Positions 39,371 through 47,923 of a stretch of 64,000 bases of DNA are shown here, in pieces (the first letter of the stretch is position 1; each line of letters opens with the position of its first letter). Source of the DNA: Candidatus Heimdallarchaeota archaeon LC_3 (GTDB taxonomy: Archaea; Asgardarchaeota; Heimdallarchaeia; Hodarchaeales; LC-3); the NCBI GenBank assembly GCA_001940645.1, contig MDVS01000022.1, positions 1-64,000 on the forward strand, given 5' to 3'. The translations under genes and the position numbers were made by a program. The notes beneath the pieces were generated by a model. That model made no database searches. It was not told the origin of the DNA and saw nothing but the letters and a program-made list of their open reading frames with translations.

Positions 39371-39566
39371 AACTAATAATATTTAGATTGTATAGCTCTC
39401 CAATCGATTCAATAAAATATTCTGCTATCATAGGATTAGAATAATCTATTAATGTTTCATTATTTATTTGTAGCAAATATTCTAATTCTACCAGTAATTG
39501 AGAGATTTTGTTTAGTATTAGTGTTTCTTCCTCTGACAAGAGCTTCAATACTGGATACATTATCAT
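39360..39566 (-). CDS. Small hypothetical protein overlapping its neighbour
   Basis: A 68-residue acidic helical protein (LLSEEETLILNKISQLLVELEYLL). It overlaps the downstream 227-residue gene by 11 bases in the same direction, which supports co-translation and a real gene. It could be an antitoxin-like or regulatory partner by size and position, but nothing in the sequence shows this. Confidence 0.45.
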   Translation of the reverse strand: MIMYPVLKLLSEEETLILNKISQLLVELEYLLQINNETLIDYSNPMIAEYFIESIGELYNLNIISYGK

Positions 39567-39599
39567 TTATACCTTTTTTGATGTATTGTTATTCTTCAC

Positions 39600-40205
39600 T
39601 AGACAGACTCTTTCCAGAGGGACTATATTAAATTTCACGAAACTGAAAATGAAAAAATTGAGACTAGATTAGGCAGCCTGTATTAAACGCAGCACTTTTG
39701 ACCTTTCAACTATATTTACCGACTAAAAACTAGTTTCGAAATGTAGAGTAGAAGCTGTTTTTCATTCCTTTTCTTGATTCGATACCGTTTTCTTGATATT
39801 CATTTACTTATTAAGCAGTGTTTCAAACCTTAATGTCGGGATAGTAAGTAGGATTATCGCTAGCTGCTAGATACGATCAACCGAATACTAGCCATTAATA
39901 TTGTTCCATACATGAGCTTCGTAATGGCAGTACAAGTATCATGAACAACTACCCAAAACCGTTAGTTTAAGTATTACTTTGTTCAATAAAATCACTAATA
40001 GTCCGTATCTGAAAAGTCATCTCGTAAAAGATTTTCTGATGACTCAATGGAGTAGTTTAGTTTCAATTCGCTGTATACCACCGATTGAGGTCCTAGGACA
40101 CACTTAATTGAAAACTTAATCTTTCCCCGTTTCTCAAATACATGCCTCTAAGATTGGATTTCTTATCACTTTCAGTTTGGCTAATATTAAAAAACCCAGA
40201 ATCCA
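39600..40205 (-). pseudogene. Decayed region, possible transposase remnant at island edge
   Basis: No intact gene in 39,567-40,242, yet base composition is less AT-rich than neighbouring spacers. On the minus strand, broken frames read VDSGFFNISQTESDKKSN, then KIKFSIKCVLGPQSVVYSEL and later FWVVVHDTCTAITKLMYG. The 'DS.GF ... K..ikl......S' layout recalls DDE transposases of the IS5/IS1182 type, with stops and frameshifts between pieces. The family call is tentative. No terminal repeats were found. Confidence 0.3.
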
Positions 40206-40210
40206 CTTAA

Positions 40211-40238
40211 TATATAAAACATTCAAATTGTAAAGGAG
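40211..40238 (+). promoter_or_regulatory. TATA-like box and Shine-Dalgarno for the 308-residue gene
   Basis: TATATAAAA at 40211-40219 and AAGGAG at 40233-40238, four bases before the ATG at 40243. One of the few clear ribosome-binding sites in the window; it fixes the start. Confidence 0.5.
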
Positions 40239-40242
40239 AAGT

Positions 40243-41169
40243 ATGATGACCACACATCAATTTATCTATAAAATAACAGAAGAATATGAATACAAGTTAA
40301 TCCACTATCATGGTCCAAAAAATAATATCCTAATCCCGAAAATAACAGTAGACTCAAAAAATAAGAGCATAACATTTGATTTACAATATCACATCATTGA
40401 AATAAATGTTCATGCAGACCTATTCATACGAATGGACATCAGAGAAGACGCCATTGGATTTTTAGTTAATCCTGATTCAGAACATCTGGATTTTACTGAT
40501 GTAAATGAAAAGACCTATACAGGATTATTCCTTCCCGACATAGCAAACGACATCCAATATTATAATGAAGAAGAATTTGTAGTTATTGATTACGGGAAAG
40601 CAATTTTTGCAATTAAAGAAGCTGTAATAACCTATTATACCTCACCCTTAAATCCAGACCTTGGTATTGGAGAAGAACACCAAGATCAGGAACAAATAGC
40701 TGGTCTTGTTACAAAATACTATTTTTATCGAGTCTTTAATAATCTAGGGATCAATCAGGGAGCATTATTAGTTCAGAAAGGAGAACAAGGCTTTGATCAC
40801 AACAGCTTTACCACGTTTCTAAATCAGATCACTCTGCTTGATATAAAGGATAAAAAATTGCGTCATCATGTCTTGAATCAGGATCCAGAATATGTTGAGA
40901 TGACCAAATCCCTCAAAGACCAGACGAAAAAACTTATGGAAAGTGTTGAGTTCAAACAACTGACTTCCTTTATGAAAGACCAATATGAACAGTTCCTGAA
41001 AGAAAATAAGGAGAACGATTTTGAGAATGATTATGATTTGGAAGAGGAAAGTGACCAATATTGTCAGGAAGAAGAAAAAAATAGTCATCAAAACGATACT
41101 AATCAAGAAAACATTGATTTAACAGGATTCGATGATGATTCAATAGAAAAATATCGGGTAAGAGAATAA
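40243..41169 (+). CDS. Hypothetical acidic island protein
   Basis: A 308-residue soluble protein. The first 190 residues look beta-rich (LIPKITVDSKNKSITFDLQ..., then FVVIDYGKAIFAIKEAVITYY), as in a small binding domain. Residues 205-250 are helical; the last 55 are very acidic (Glu/Asp/Asn). The acidic tail could be a protein-binding or nucleic-acid-mimicking end. The start is fixed by a good Shine-Dalgarno. I do not recognise the family; it may be a component of the neighbouring island genes. Confidence 0.6.
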   Translation: MMTTHQFIYKITEEYEYKLIHYHGPKNNILIPKITVDSKNKSITFDLQYHIIEINVHADLFIRMDIREDAIGFLVNPDSEHLDFTDVNEKTYTGLFLPDIANDIQYYNEEEFVVIDYGKAIFAIKEAVITYYTSPLNPDLGIGEEHQDQEQIAGLVTKYYFYRVFNNLGINQGALLVQKGEQGFDHNSFTTFLNQITLLDIKDKKLRHHVLNQDPEYVEMTKSLKDQTKKLMESVEFKQLTSFMKDQYEQFLKENKENDFENDYDLEEESDQYCQEEEKNSHQNDTNQENIDLTGFDDDSIEKYRVRE

Positions 41170-41224
41170 AAAATATCTTTTTGGAGTGATTGTTTATTTT
41201 TTTACTATACTAATCTGTAATTAT

Positions 41225-41437
41225 TCAGCTTTCTTTTCTTCCATATCTTTTTTCTGTCTTTTTGAAATATCTTCTTAAATCATTAGTTTTTTTGATATAA
41301 TTTGGGCATTTCTGACACTGACAGGATCCATACATATGACAACCAATAGTTTGCTCATCATAATACTTACAATCCCTTAAAGCAAGATTCTCAGTCATGA
41401 CCCTTCTTGTCAAATTATCATCTATCCGATCACTCAA
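41225..41437 (-). CDS. Small Cys-rich protein, coupled to membrane protein
   Basis: A 70-residue protein with Cys at about 23, 33, 39, 41 and 44 (CKYYDEQTIGCHMYGSCQCQ then KC) and a basic tail. Probably a zinc- or iron-sulfur-binding miniprotein. It starts with TTG in a TTGA overlap with the stop of the upstream 314-residue membrane-protein gene, so both are probably translated together. Confidence 0.55.
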   Translation of the reverse strand: MSDRIDDNLTRRVMTENLALRDCKYYDEQTIGCHMYGSCQCQKCPNYIKKTNDLRRYFKKTEKRYGRKES

Positions 41438-42378
41438 TAAATCTCCTCCTCGTCGGTCAGGATTGTGGCAAGCAGTTGTTCATTCTGTCGTTGCTGAGAA
41501 GTGTGCATTAATTGGTCTTGCTGTTTCCGTTTCCACTGTCTGGTCTGATCAGTTAGCCAGAACGTGTCTCTTTGTGTTTTAAGTGTAACATCTGGTCCTA
41601 CAAAACCGATTATTGTTAATAATCCTAAATAATAGATCATTGTTGCTGATAGTGCTATTCTCATCACATCAACATACCAGTAGGGTGGAAAGCCTAGTGT
41701 ATCATAAAATGATATTTGTGAATACGATGATATAACAAACACCAGTATTCCCCACAAGAAATACATTGGAGAAACAGTGGAGCTGGTCATTAAAGTATTA
41801 ATGATGAAACGATAATCTTCCTGTGAAGGAAAAAGGAATAATAATGATCCAAATAAGAAATAAAGATGTAATAATCCGAATATTTGATTAGCTTGGACTA
41901 GCGGTGCTAGAAAAATCAGCATCCCTGTAAAAAAGAATCCGTATTTAGATGGAGCATAGATTAATCCCATGGTTTCTTTAAGAGTCAGTTCTTCTGATGG
42001 TAAGATAATAATTCCTGTGTTTTCCTTGTCACCAATACCCATTCTAAAGGTCGGTCGAACAAAGATTTTAGATTGAAGAAATCTTTCATGTCCAGGGATA
42101 TTTTCAGCATCAACTAACGCTATTCGTTTCTTTATTGCTTTGTTATTAATTTGTTTGGCTTTATGGATATGTGACCATTGATGAAGAATTGTAAAAGGCA
42201 TAAAAATGGTATTAGCTATTCGTCTGAGGAAGGGAAAAATACTGAAAACAATCTCAATAATGATTTTAAGAAAAATAATAGTAAAAATTCCAGTAATTAT
42301 ATCTCCAAGTAGATCTGTCATGAATCCTGTATATAATCCTGATAAGAATTGTGATGCTTCAACCAATAAATCAGTCAT
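41434..42378 (-). CDS. Multi-pass membrane protein with HxxxHxH motif
   Basis: A 314-residue protein with about six hydrophobic segments: one near residues 25-48 and others from 135 on. After the first comes a conserved-looking block, MPFTILHQWSHIHKAKQI, whose HQWSH resembles an HExxH zinc motif with Gln in place of the catalytic Glu. The tail is Gln/Glu-rich and cytosolic. It could be a membrane metalloprotease relative that has lost catalysis, but that is speculative. Its partner is the Cys-rich miniprotein downstream. Confidence 0.6.
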   Translation of the reverse strand: MTDLLVEASQFLSGLYTGFMTDLLGDIITGIFTIIFLKIIIEIVFSIFPFLRRIANTIFMPFTILHQWSHIHKAKQINNKAIKKRIALVDAENIPGHERFLQSKIFVRPTFRMGIGDKENTGIIILPSEELTLKETMGLIYAPSKYGFFFTGMLIFLAPLVQANQIFGLLHLYFLFGSLLFLFPSQEDYRFIINTLMTSSTVSPMYFLWGILVFVISSYSQISFYDTLGFPPYWYVDVMRIALSATMIYYLGLLTIIGFVGPDVTLKTQRDTFWLTDQTRQWKRKQQDQLMHTSQQRQNEQLLATILTDEEEIY

Positions 42379-42585
42379 ACTATATCATTGCTCCTGTAAT
42401 AGGCGATTTATTAGCATTCACAATTAATAAGAAGAAAAAAGGGGTTAGGATAACTAAAAATACAAACATTTTTTTCTGGAAAAAGGACAAGACTTACACC
42501 AATGATAATACCAAGTGGTGCTTATATAATAGAAGAAAAAATTGGACTCCTGAACTTAATTTTTCTTAAAGTTATTTTTTTCCCC

Positions 42586-42594
42586 TATTTAAAG
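42586..42594 (+). promoter_or_regulatory. TATA-like box of the helicase fusion gene
   Basis: TATTTAAAG about 28-36 bases before the ATG at 42622, the distance expected for an archaeal TATA box with a short or absent leader. Confidence 0.4.
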
Positions 42595-42621
42595 CAAATT
42601 CTTATTTACTATTGAATAGTT

Positions 42622-45600
42622 ATGGCTACAATAAATCAGCAAGTCTCAAAGAAATCTTTGGTAGATATGGGTCTTGTACGAGTAATAGATCTAAAAGTGA
42701 TCTTAGAGGGCACCACTTTCGAACTACTACCATTAGCTGATCATTCTGAGTATTTATTAGGATTGGGGATTGTTAGAAAATCGCGAATGATCCTTTATTT
42801 ATCCAAACATGGTGAAACAAAGATACTAGACTTCATCGAATGGCTGGATGATAATATTGAGAAATTAACTTCACCTATTTTCCTTTTTCGACCGGAACAT
42901 GAGCTAATGCAGACATTTGACTATGATATTTTTAATCGACATGAAAAGAAATTTACTTTAATAGACGATTATAAGACTAAAGAAGATATCTGGGGACACA
43001 TTTCTTCCTGTCTCCACCAACAGAAACTATTTTACAATCCGCAGTGGGCATATCAATTTAGTCAAAGAAGTATTTTTGGGAAACAGATTCTACAATTTAT
43101 CGAATTAATGTTATTAAATAAATTAGCATTGATTATTAATTTAACTGCTACAATAAGGATAGCTAACAATATTACTGCTACTACTTGTCTGGAAGGTGAA
43201 AGTGCAATAGGAATAACAGAAGGAACAATAATTGATATCGAATCAACAGGGATTGATCCCGCAAAGTCCACGATGATTTCCTATGGATTTCTCTATGAAA
43301 ACAAATATCAGATTCTGTTTAATCATGCTAATCTTAATACCTTATCATTTAATCTCTTGATACAAGAATTGGAACAAGAACTAGTCACACCACCACTTTA
43401 TGCATACAACATTAAGTTTGAAGGGAGTTTCTTTAAGGGTACAGCATTTAACGAACTAAAACCTTACAAGGATGGATTAGTAGCAAGAAGAGCAGAAGTT
43501 TATTTACCCAATGATGAAGATCCAGGGAAGGGAGCAAACATACCGATCTGGTATAAATTGTTCCAGTCTGGAGGAGATATTAAGAAACGAAAACTTTACC
43601 GAAGATTAATATTACTCCATAACCGAGCCTGTCTTATCAATCAGGTAGCGTTATTAGCATTACAATATAATAGTGACCTGCAAAAGACACCATGGGATAA
43701 ATTCAATTTTCCAAAAGAATTAACTTCTCAATTCCGCCATACCATGAATGCTGAGAAAAAAGATCTTTTAGTCTTTAAACCAACAAAATTCATAGATATT
43801 TACAACTATAAAGATGGTTTTTATTCCCAATATTATGATGAAGGGTATTTATATAAGTTAGGATTACGTCCAGCTCCAGATCATTACCAGAAACTTATTT
43901 CCAGTAATAATGCATCTATTAGGATGTTCAAACATTCAGAAGCTCAAGAACCATCAATTCTGTCACTAGATACGATAGACATGGATCCACGAATACGTCA
44001 TGGATTAGAAGAATCTGGAATAGAAGAATTATATGAATACCAATACCATGCCTACACCCAAATAACAACAGCAGTATCTTGTCTAATCACAGCTCCAACA
44101 GGTAATGGGAAAACTGAAGCATTTCTCTTACCTGTTTTACAAAGGATTCTCTCCATTAAAGAAAATAACAGAAAAGTTGATCCTACGAATACTGATAGTA
44201 GAATTATGACCATATTGTTTTATCCTACCAAAGCCTTATCCAATGATCAGTTTCATAAAATAACGAAATGGACGAACCGATTAGAATTATCAGTTAAACA
44301 AATTGATGGAGACGTAGGGACACACCAGAGAAAAAAAATATTAGAAAATCCTCCTGATATATTGTTGACTACTCCAGACTGGCTACACTACAATTTACAT
44401 AAACAAGAATGGCAACAAGCATTAAGAGATGTCGAAATTGTTATCTTAGACGAAGTCCATACCTATTCGGGAATATTGGGAACACATCTGTTTATGCTAC
44501 TACAACGATTAACACGAATTATTGGGAAATATCAGATCATAGGAGCCTCAGCAACTGTTGGAAACCCGAAAGAGTTCTTTAAACGATTGACAAATAGGGA
44601 TATTGTTGTTGTCTATTGTAAAGAAAATGTAGCAAAACGACCAGCGTTAGACATTCTGCTCATTAGTCCCAAGATGGAGAAGGAAAATGATTATAATGTC
44701 TCAGAATTGGTCAAAGACCTGACTGGAAAAGAATTTGAGCATACGGTCTTAATATTTAGAAACTCACAACAATCAACAGAATTCACATATAGGACATTAA
44801 CAGAATATTTAGGTAAAGAAGTGGATATTCATCGGGGAGGATTAACAAAGACTCATAGACAGGATGTGGAAAATAAATTACGGAATGGAATAACAAAAGC
44901 AGTAGTTTGCACCAGCAGTCTTGAATTAGGAATAGATGTGGGAGATATATCTTGTATTCTTACACCATTGGTACCAATAAATAATTTATATCAACGGATT
45001 GGAAGAGCTGGAAGAAGAGATAGACCAGCATTAGCGATATTAGAACTGAGCAACGATGTGATTAGTGAATATTATATTCGACATCCAAAAGAGTATTTTA
45101 CTGACGTTACACCCATTACTTTTGAGACAAATAACAGAAGAATAATCTTTGATCATTTACGATTAGCAAAATATGAGAAATCATTTGCAGATAACGAATT
45201 CAACGAATATGATGATATCCTGGAATTAATAACTAAAAAAGAGTTGCAGGAACAAAAAAAAGCTCAAAAAGAAGAAAAAAGACCAACGGCTCCAGTTTTT
45301 TCATTAAGGAGTGCTGGTCCATCAATGGAAATAAAATTGAATAACAAGACTATTGCCACCAGAGCATTTCCGTACGCATTTTGGGAATATTTTCCAGAAG
45401 CAATTCGGTATATAGCAGGAAATAGATTCAAAGTCAAAGAAGTACAGCAAACCAAACGATTTAATAGACCTCATTATATAGCAAGAGTAGAATATCTGAA
45501 AGCAGAAATGTTTAATGCTGTAAGACCAATAAGAATTGATCGTTATGATTTTATTGGCGAACCAGAACCCTTAAACCTATTAAACAACACACAAATAGTC

Positions 45601-46128
45601 ATTGGAAAAGGAAAAGTCACAACTACCCTTAAGGGGTCAGAATCGAGATATGGAAAATCAAATCAAAAAACGAAATTACTCTTCAAACACTATTCCTATA
45701 TCCACAGGACACAAATATTAGAAATAGCATTCGAGGAAGAAACGACAGTAGAAGTATTACATACCCTCAGACATTTATTACGAAGTGCTATTCAGATGAA
45801 GCTAGGATTACAGTCAGAATACTTTCTTCTACAAGATAGAACAATGAAAAATAAGTTGGTGTTATATGATGCTTCGGAAGGAGGAAACGGAAGTATAATA
45901 ACAATAACGAAACGAATAAAGTATTTGTTTGAACGAATGTATCAGATTCTTTCTTCTTGTTCCTGTACATTGTCTCAAGGTTGTCCTAAATGCACCTTTG
46001 ATCTGAAGTGTCGAGATTCTAAGCTTGGCCTTGATAAAGAAAATACATTAAGGTTTTTAGATACTCTTATTGCTTTATACAAATCCCATTTATATATGGA
46101 AGAGAAAAAATTGTCAAAAGTCACTTAA
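42622..46128 (+). CDS. DEDD-exonuclease-like / DUF1998 helicase fusion (MrfB-MrfA-like)
   Basis: A 1168-residue protein. Residues 200-340 resemble the YprB/MrfB-type RNase H-like exonuclease: IDIESTG (D205, E207), then YNIKFEGSFF (E267 where Asp is usual) and HNRACLINQVALL (C337 where the final Asp is usual). Residues 470-830 form a superfamily 2 helicase: Walker A APTGNGKTE (491-499), DEVH (610-613), SATVGNP, CTSSLELGIDVG, QRIGRAGRR. The C-terminus is DUF1998-like, with LYDASEGGNGS and zinc-type Cys C1113, C1115, C1121, C1124, C1130. In Bacillus, MrfA (helicase) and MrfB (exonuclease) act together in mitomycin-damage repair. Here they are one chain, with an altered nuclease site. Confidence 0.85.
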   Translation: MATINQQVSKKSLVDMGLVRVIDLKVILEGTTFELLPLADHSEYLLGLGIVRKSRMILYLSKHGETKILDFIEWLDDNIEKLTSPIFLFRPEHELMQTFDYDIFNRHEKKFTLIDDYKTKEDIWGHISSCLHQQKLFYNPQWAYQFSQRSIFGKQILQFIELMLLNKLALIINLTATIRIANNITATTCLEGESAIGITEGTIIDIESTGIDPAKSTMISYGFLYENKYQILFNHANLNTLSFNLLIQELEQELVTPPLYAYNIKFEGSFFKGTAFNELKPYKDGLVARRAEVYLPNDEDPGKGANIPIWYKLFQSGGDIKKRKLYRRLILLHNRACLINQVALLALQYNSDLQKTPWDKFNFPKELTSQFRHTMNAEKKDLLVFKPTKFIDIYNYKDGFYSQYYDEGYLYKLGLRPAPDHYQKLISSNNASIRMFKHSEAQEPSILSLDTIDMDPRIRHGLEESGIEELYEYQYHAYTQITTAVSCLITAPTGNGKTEAFLLPVLQRILSIKENNRKVDPTNTDSRIMTILFYPTKALSNDQFHKITKWTNRLELSVKQIDGDVGTHQRKKILENPPDILLTTPDWLHYNLHKQEWQQALRDVEIVILDEVHTYSGILGTHLFMLLQRLTRIIGKYQIIGASATVGNPKEFFKRLTNRDIVVVYCKENVAKRPALDILLISPKMEKENDYNVSELVKDLTGKEFEHTVLIFRNSQQSTEFTYRTLTEYLGKEVDIHRGGLTKTHRQDVENKLRNGITKAVVCTSSLELGIDVGDISCILTPLVPINNLYQRIGRAGRRDRPALAILELSNDVISEYYIRHPKEYFTDVTPITFETNNRRIIFDHLRLAKYEKSFADNEFNEYDDILELITKKELQEQKKAQKEEKRPTAPVFSLRSAGPSMEIKLNNKTIATRAFPYAFWEYFPEAIRYIAGNRFKVKEVQQTKRFNRPHYIARVEYLKAEMFNAVRPIRIDRYDFIGEPEPLNLLNNTQIVIGKGKVTTTLKGSESRYGKSNQKTKLLFKHYSYIHRTQILEIAFEEETTVEVLHTLRHLLRSAIQMKLGLQSEYFLLQDRTMKNKLVLYDASEGGNGSIITITKRIKYLFERMYQILSSCSCTLSQGCPKCTFDLKCRDSKLGLDKENTLRFLDTLIALYKSHLYMEEKKLSKVT

Positions 46129-46191
46129 TTTAAAGAATAATTTGTCCATTATTGTCATCGCATTTTATTCCTTTAGATAAAATAAAATTTT

Positions 46192-46743
46192 TTATTTTGC
46201 TTGGTGTTTTCTGTCTAAATAATAAAAATATTCAATCCCTAATTGTTTTAGTGCCTCCTCATAACCCTTATTATCATCTAGGGAGTTTTCAACATAGACC
46301 ATTCTTAAAATTCCCTCCTTTTCATTAATCATTAAATCTTTCAAATACTCATAGACTATCGTGGTAGTCTTCATGTTCTCTTCGACACCCTTGTTTCTAT
46401 TTCCCATGATTACTATTGGAATATCATTTCCTGCTCCTACCCAGATCTCATGAATCCATTTATCGATTGATAGAAACGATTCGGGTTCTTGTGTATCAAA
46501 TACTATTAAAGCCCCCATTGCACCATTATAGGAAGTCATTCGTTGTTCAGTAAATTGATCAACAGGATTCAAAAACCAACTTTGGAAACGGATCTCTTTC
46601 TCTTCAATTGCTCTTATGATGGTGATTGGCTGGAATCCATGTGTATGAAAGAATGATGGTTGTTTGGGATCCTCTTTAGGAAATAATTGTTGAATATTTG
46701 TTTTTTCATCCCCTATTACTACAATTTTTATTATTGAGGTCAT
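46192..46743 (-). CDS. Degenerate Ras-like GTPase (pseudo-GTPase)
   Basis: A 183-residue protein with the overall Ras-like order: KIVVIGDEKTNIQQLF (residues 6-21) where the P-loop should be, WFLNPVDQFTEQR in place of the G3 'WDTAGQE..R' region, GALIVFDTQEPESF, and IVIMGNRNKG in place of NKxD. The GxxxxGK(S/T) Lys is missing, so GTP binding is doubtful. It lies near an intact GTPase (47924-48592) and could be its regulatory partner. Fold assignment is by motif order only. Confidence 0.6.
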   Translation of the reverse strand: MTSIIKIVVIGDEKTNIQQLFPKEDPKQPSFFHTHGFQPITIIRAIEEKEIRFQSWFLNPVDQFTEQRMTSYNGAMGALIVFDTQEPESFLSIDKWIHEIWVGAGNDIPIVIMGNRNKGVEENMKTTTIVYEYLKDLMINEKEGILRMVYVENSLDDNKGYEEALKQLGIEYFYYLDRKHQAK

Positions 46744-46765
46744 ACTAATCGTTCTTCTCTAATAT

Positions 46766-46837
46766 TTTCGTGATTCTAAGCTCGATCTTGATAAAGAAAA
46801 TACCTTAAATTATTTAGATTCTCTTATTGAAAAGTAA
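46766..46837 (+). pseudogene. Remnant copy of the helicase-fusion 3' end
   Basis: This reads FRDSKLDLDKENTLNYLDSLIEK and stop, almost the same as residues 1131-1153 of the helicase fusion (RDSKLGLDKENTLRFLDTLI). Preceding codons include a stop. The helicase or a paralog was once duplicated here and then lost. A 15-base tandem (ctcttattgaaaagt) follows at its end. Confidence 0.7.
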
Positions 46838-46896
46838 TTCTCTTATTGAAAAGTGCTTATCCTTTATCCTTTTCCAGTATCCTTATTTGTTAAAAA

Positions 46897-47214
46897 TCAT
46901 AGATACCGCAACTCTTCTTTTGTTACCCCTTTTTTACAATAATGTTCTTGCCATACCCTTTTTAGTTTTTCCTTTTCCTCACTCCAAGGGTTCTTCATTC
47001 CCTTATGTAATACTTCTCCACAGCTACATATCGCTGTTACTGGTTCATACACTCTATGATCTTCCTTAGATAGCATCTTTTTCTTCTCTCTAAATCGTTC
47101 TTTTCTTCTGATATCCGTTACTAATCCACATTGATTACATTTTATATGATTCTTCTCAATTTTTGAGAAACTAGTATTTTGACAGCTCACACATATTCTT
47201 CTACGGACACTCAT
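46897..47214 (-). CDS. Double zinc-ribbon protein (paralog 1)
   Basis: A 105-residue protein. An N-terminal ribbon (CVSC...CNQC) and a second motif around residues 60-95 (EPVTAICSCGEVLHKG...WQEHYC). It is a paralog of the gene immediately upstream: both share '(R/E)PVT...C...GEV' and an end 'W.(K/E)H.C'. Such ribbons bind nucleic acid or proteins (transcription-factor-like). Located between the two GTPase genes. Function unknown. Confidence 0.65.
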   Translation of the reverse strand: MSVRRRICVSCQNTSFSKIEKNHIKCNQCGLVTDIRRKERFREKKKMLSKEDHRVYEPVTAICSCGEVLHKGMKNPWSEEKEKLKRVWQEHYCKKGVTKEELRYL

Positions 47215-47225
47215 CTTCGTATGAC

Positions 47226-47534
47226 CTAAATATAATGTTCTGTAAGAGTTTTACATTCGTGCTTCTTCCATGCTCCCTGTAATTCCTTGAATTCTTGTTC
47301 TTTGGGATATTTCATAACAAAGACCTCTCCGTTACAAGTATCGCATGTTATTGTTACTGGTCGGAAACTAACTAAAGTTCTTTTAGTTTTTACGATTTTT
47401 TTTTTTTGTGTTGGTCTTTTCAATTCTTCTAAATCTTGAATATCCCCCGACAATGTCTCACAGTTTTTACATTTCCAAACCGAGCCATAAACAAACTCAA
47501 AATCAGTTTCTTCACATTTTTTGCATTGACGCAT
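47226..47534 (-). CDS. Double zinc-ribbon protein (paralog 2)
   Basis: 102 residues from the ATG at 47534, which is preceded by AAAAGGAT; a TTG at 47549 would add five. An N-terminal ribbon CKKC...CKNC, a Lys-rich linker, then RPVTITCDTCNGEVFVMKYP and AWKKHEC. Twelve bases separate it from paralog 1. A TATA-like TTTATATAG lies on the minus strand at about 47558-47570. Tandem duplication is likely. Confidence 0.65.
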   Translation of the reverse strand: MRQCKKCEETDFEFVYGSVWKCKNCETLSGDIQDLEELKRPTQKKKIVKTKRTLVSFRPVTITCDTCNGEVFVMKYPKEQEFKELQGAWKKHECKTLTEHYI

Positions 47535-47646
47535 AATCCTTTTCCCCAATTTTCTCTATATAAACTTCACTTGCTTTTTTCCTTATGTAAATCTCATTTT
47601 AATAATTTAATTGGTTATACTTTTGATCAAATAACAGACAATAATA

Positions 47647-47802
47647 ATGAATTTTGTATTGGTTTTCTTAATATTTTCGACTATTGAGGTTAACGCTACA
47701 GAAACTACTTATAGAGTCACTAAAGGCGAAGTCTATAAGTTTACATAGGATGAATTGGTCATCGAAGGTGATTTTTTTCATGCAATTAGGGTATTACGGA
47801 TC
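47647..47802 (+). pseudogene. Broken start of a secreted protein
   Basis: From 47647: MNFVLVFLIFSTIEVNATE, TTYRVTKGEVYKFT, then TAG, and the frame continues DELVIEGDFFHAIRVLRI before another stop. A signal peptide followed by the start of a mature domain with an in-frame stop suggests a dead surface-protein gene. Short and without homolog evidence. Confidence 0.35.
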
Positions 47803-47895
47803 TGAAAATTTTGTTTATGTTATAAAATTTTTTGACGTCTTCTTATAACTAAGATTTCCACTATTTTGAAAATGAAACATTAACCTTTTTTCTAT

Positions 47896-47904
47896 TATAT
47901 AAAG
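47896..47904 (+). promoter_or_regulatory. TATA-like box of the GTPase-recombinase gene set
   Basis: TATATAAAG ends 19 bases before the ATG at 47924, suggesting an almost leaderless transcript for the four plus-strand genes that follow. Confidence 0.45.
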
Positions 47905-47923
47905 TAAAATTTCATACTAGGTC

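Noticed and set aside
38687..39566. Toxin-antitoxin pair from the overlapping 68- and 227-residue genes
   Set aside because: Overlap and sizes are suggestive, but neither protein shows a known toxin or antitoxin motif.
42351..42569. 72-codon plus-strand frame before the helicase fusion
   Set aside because: It overlaps the start of the opposite-strand membrane protein and has low-complexity Lys/Asn; looks like a shadow.
46821..46855. 15-base tandem ctcttattgaaaagt as a CRISPR-like or regulatory repeat
   Set aside because: Only two copies separated by a few bases; it fits a local duplication at the end of the helicase remnant.
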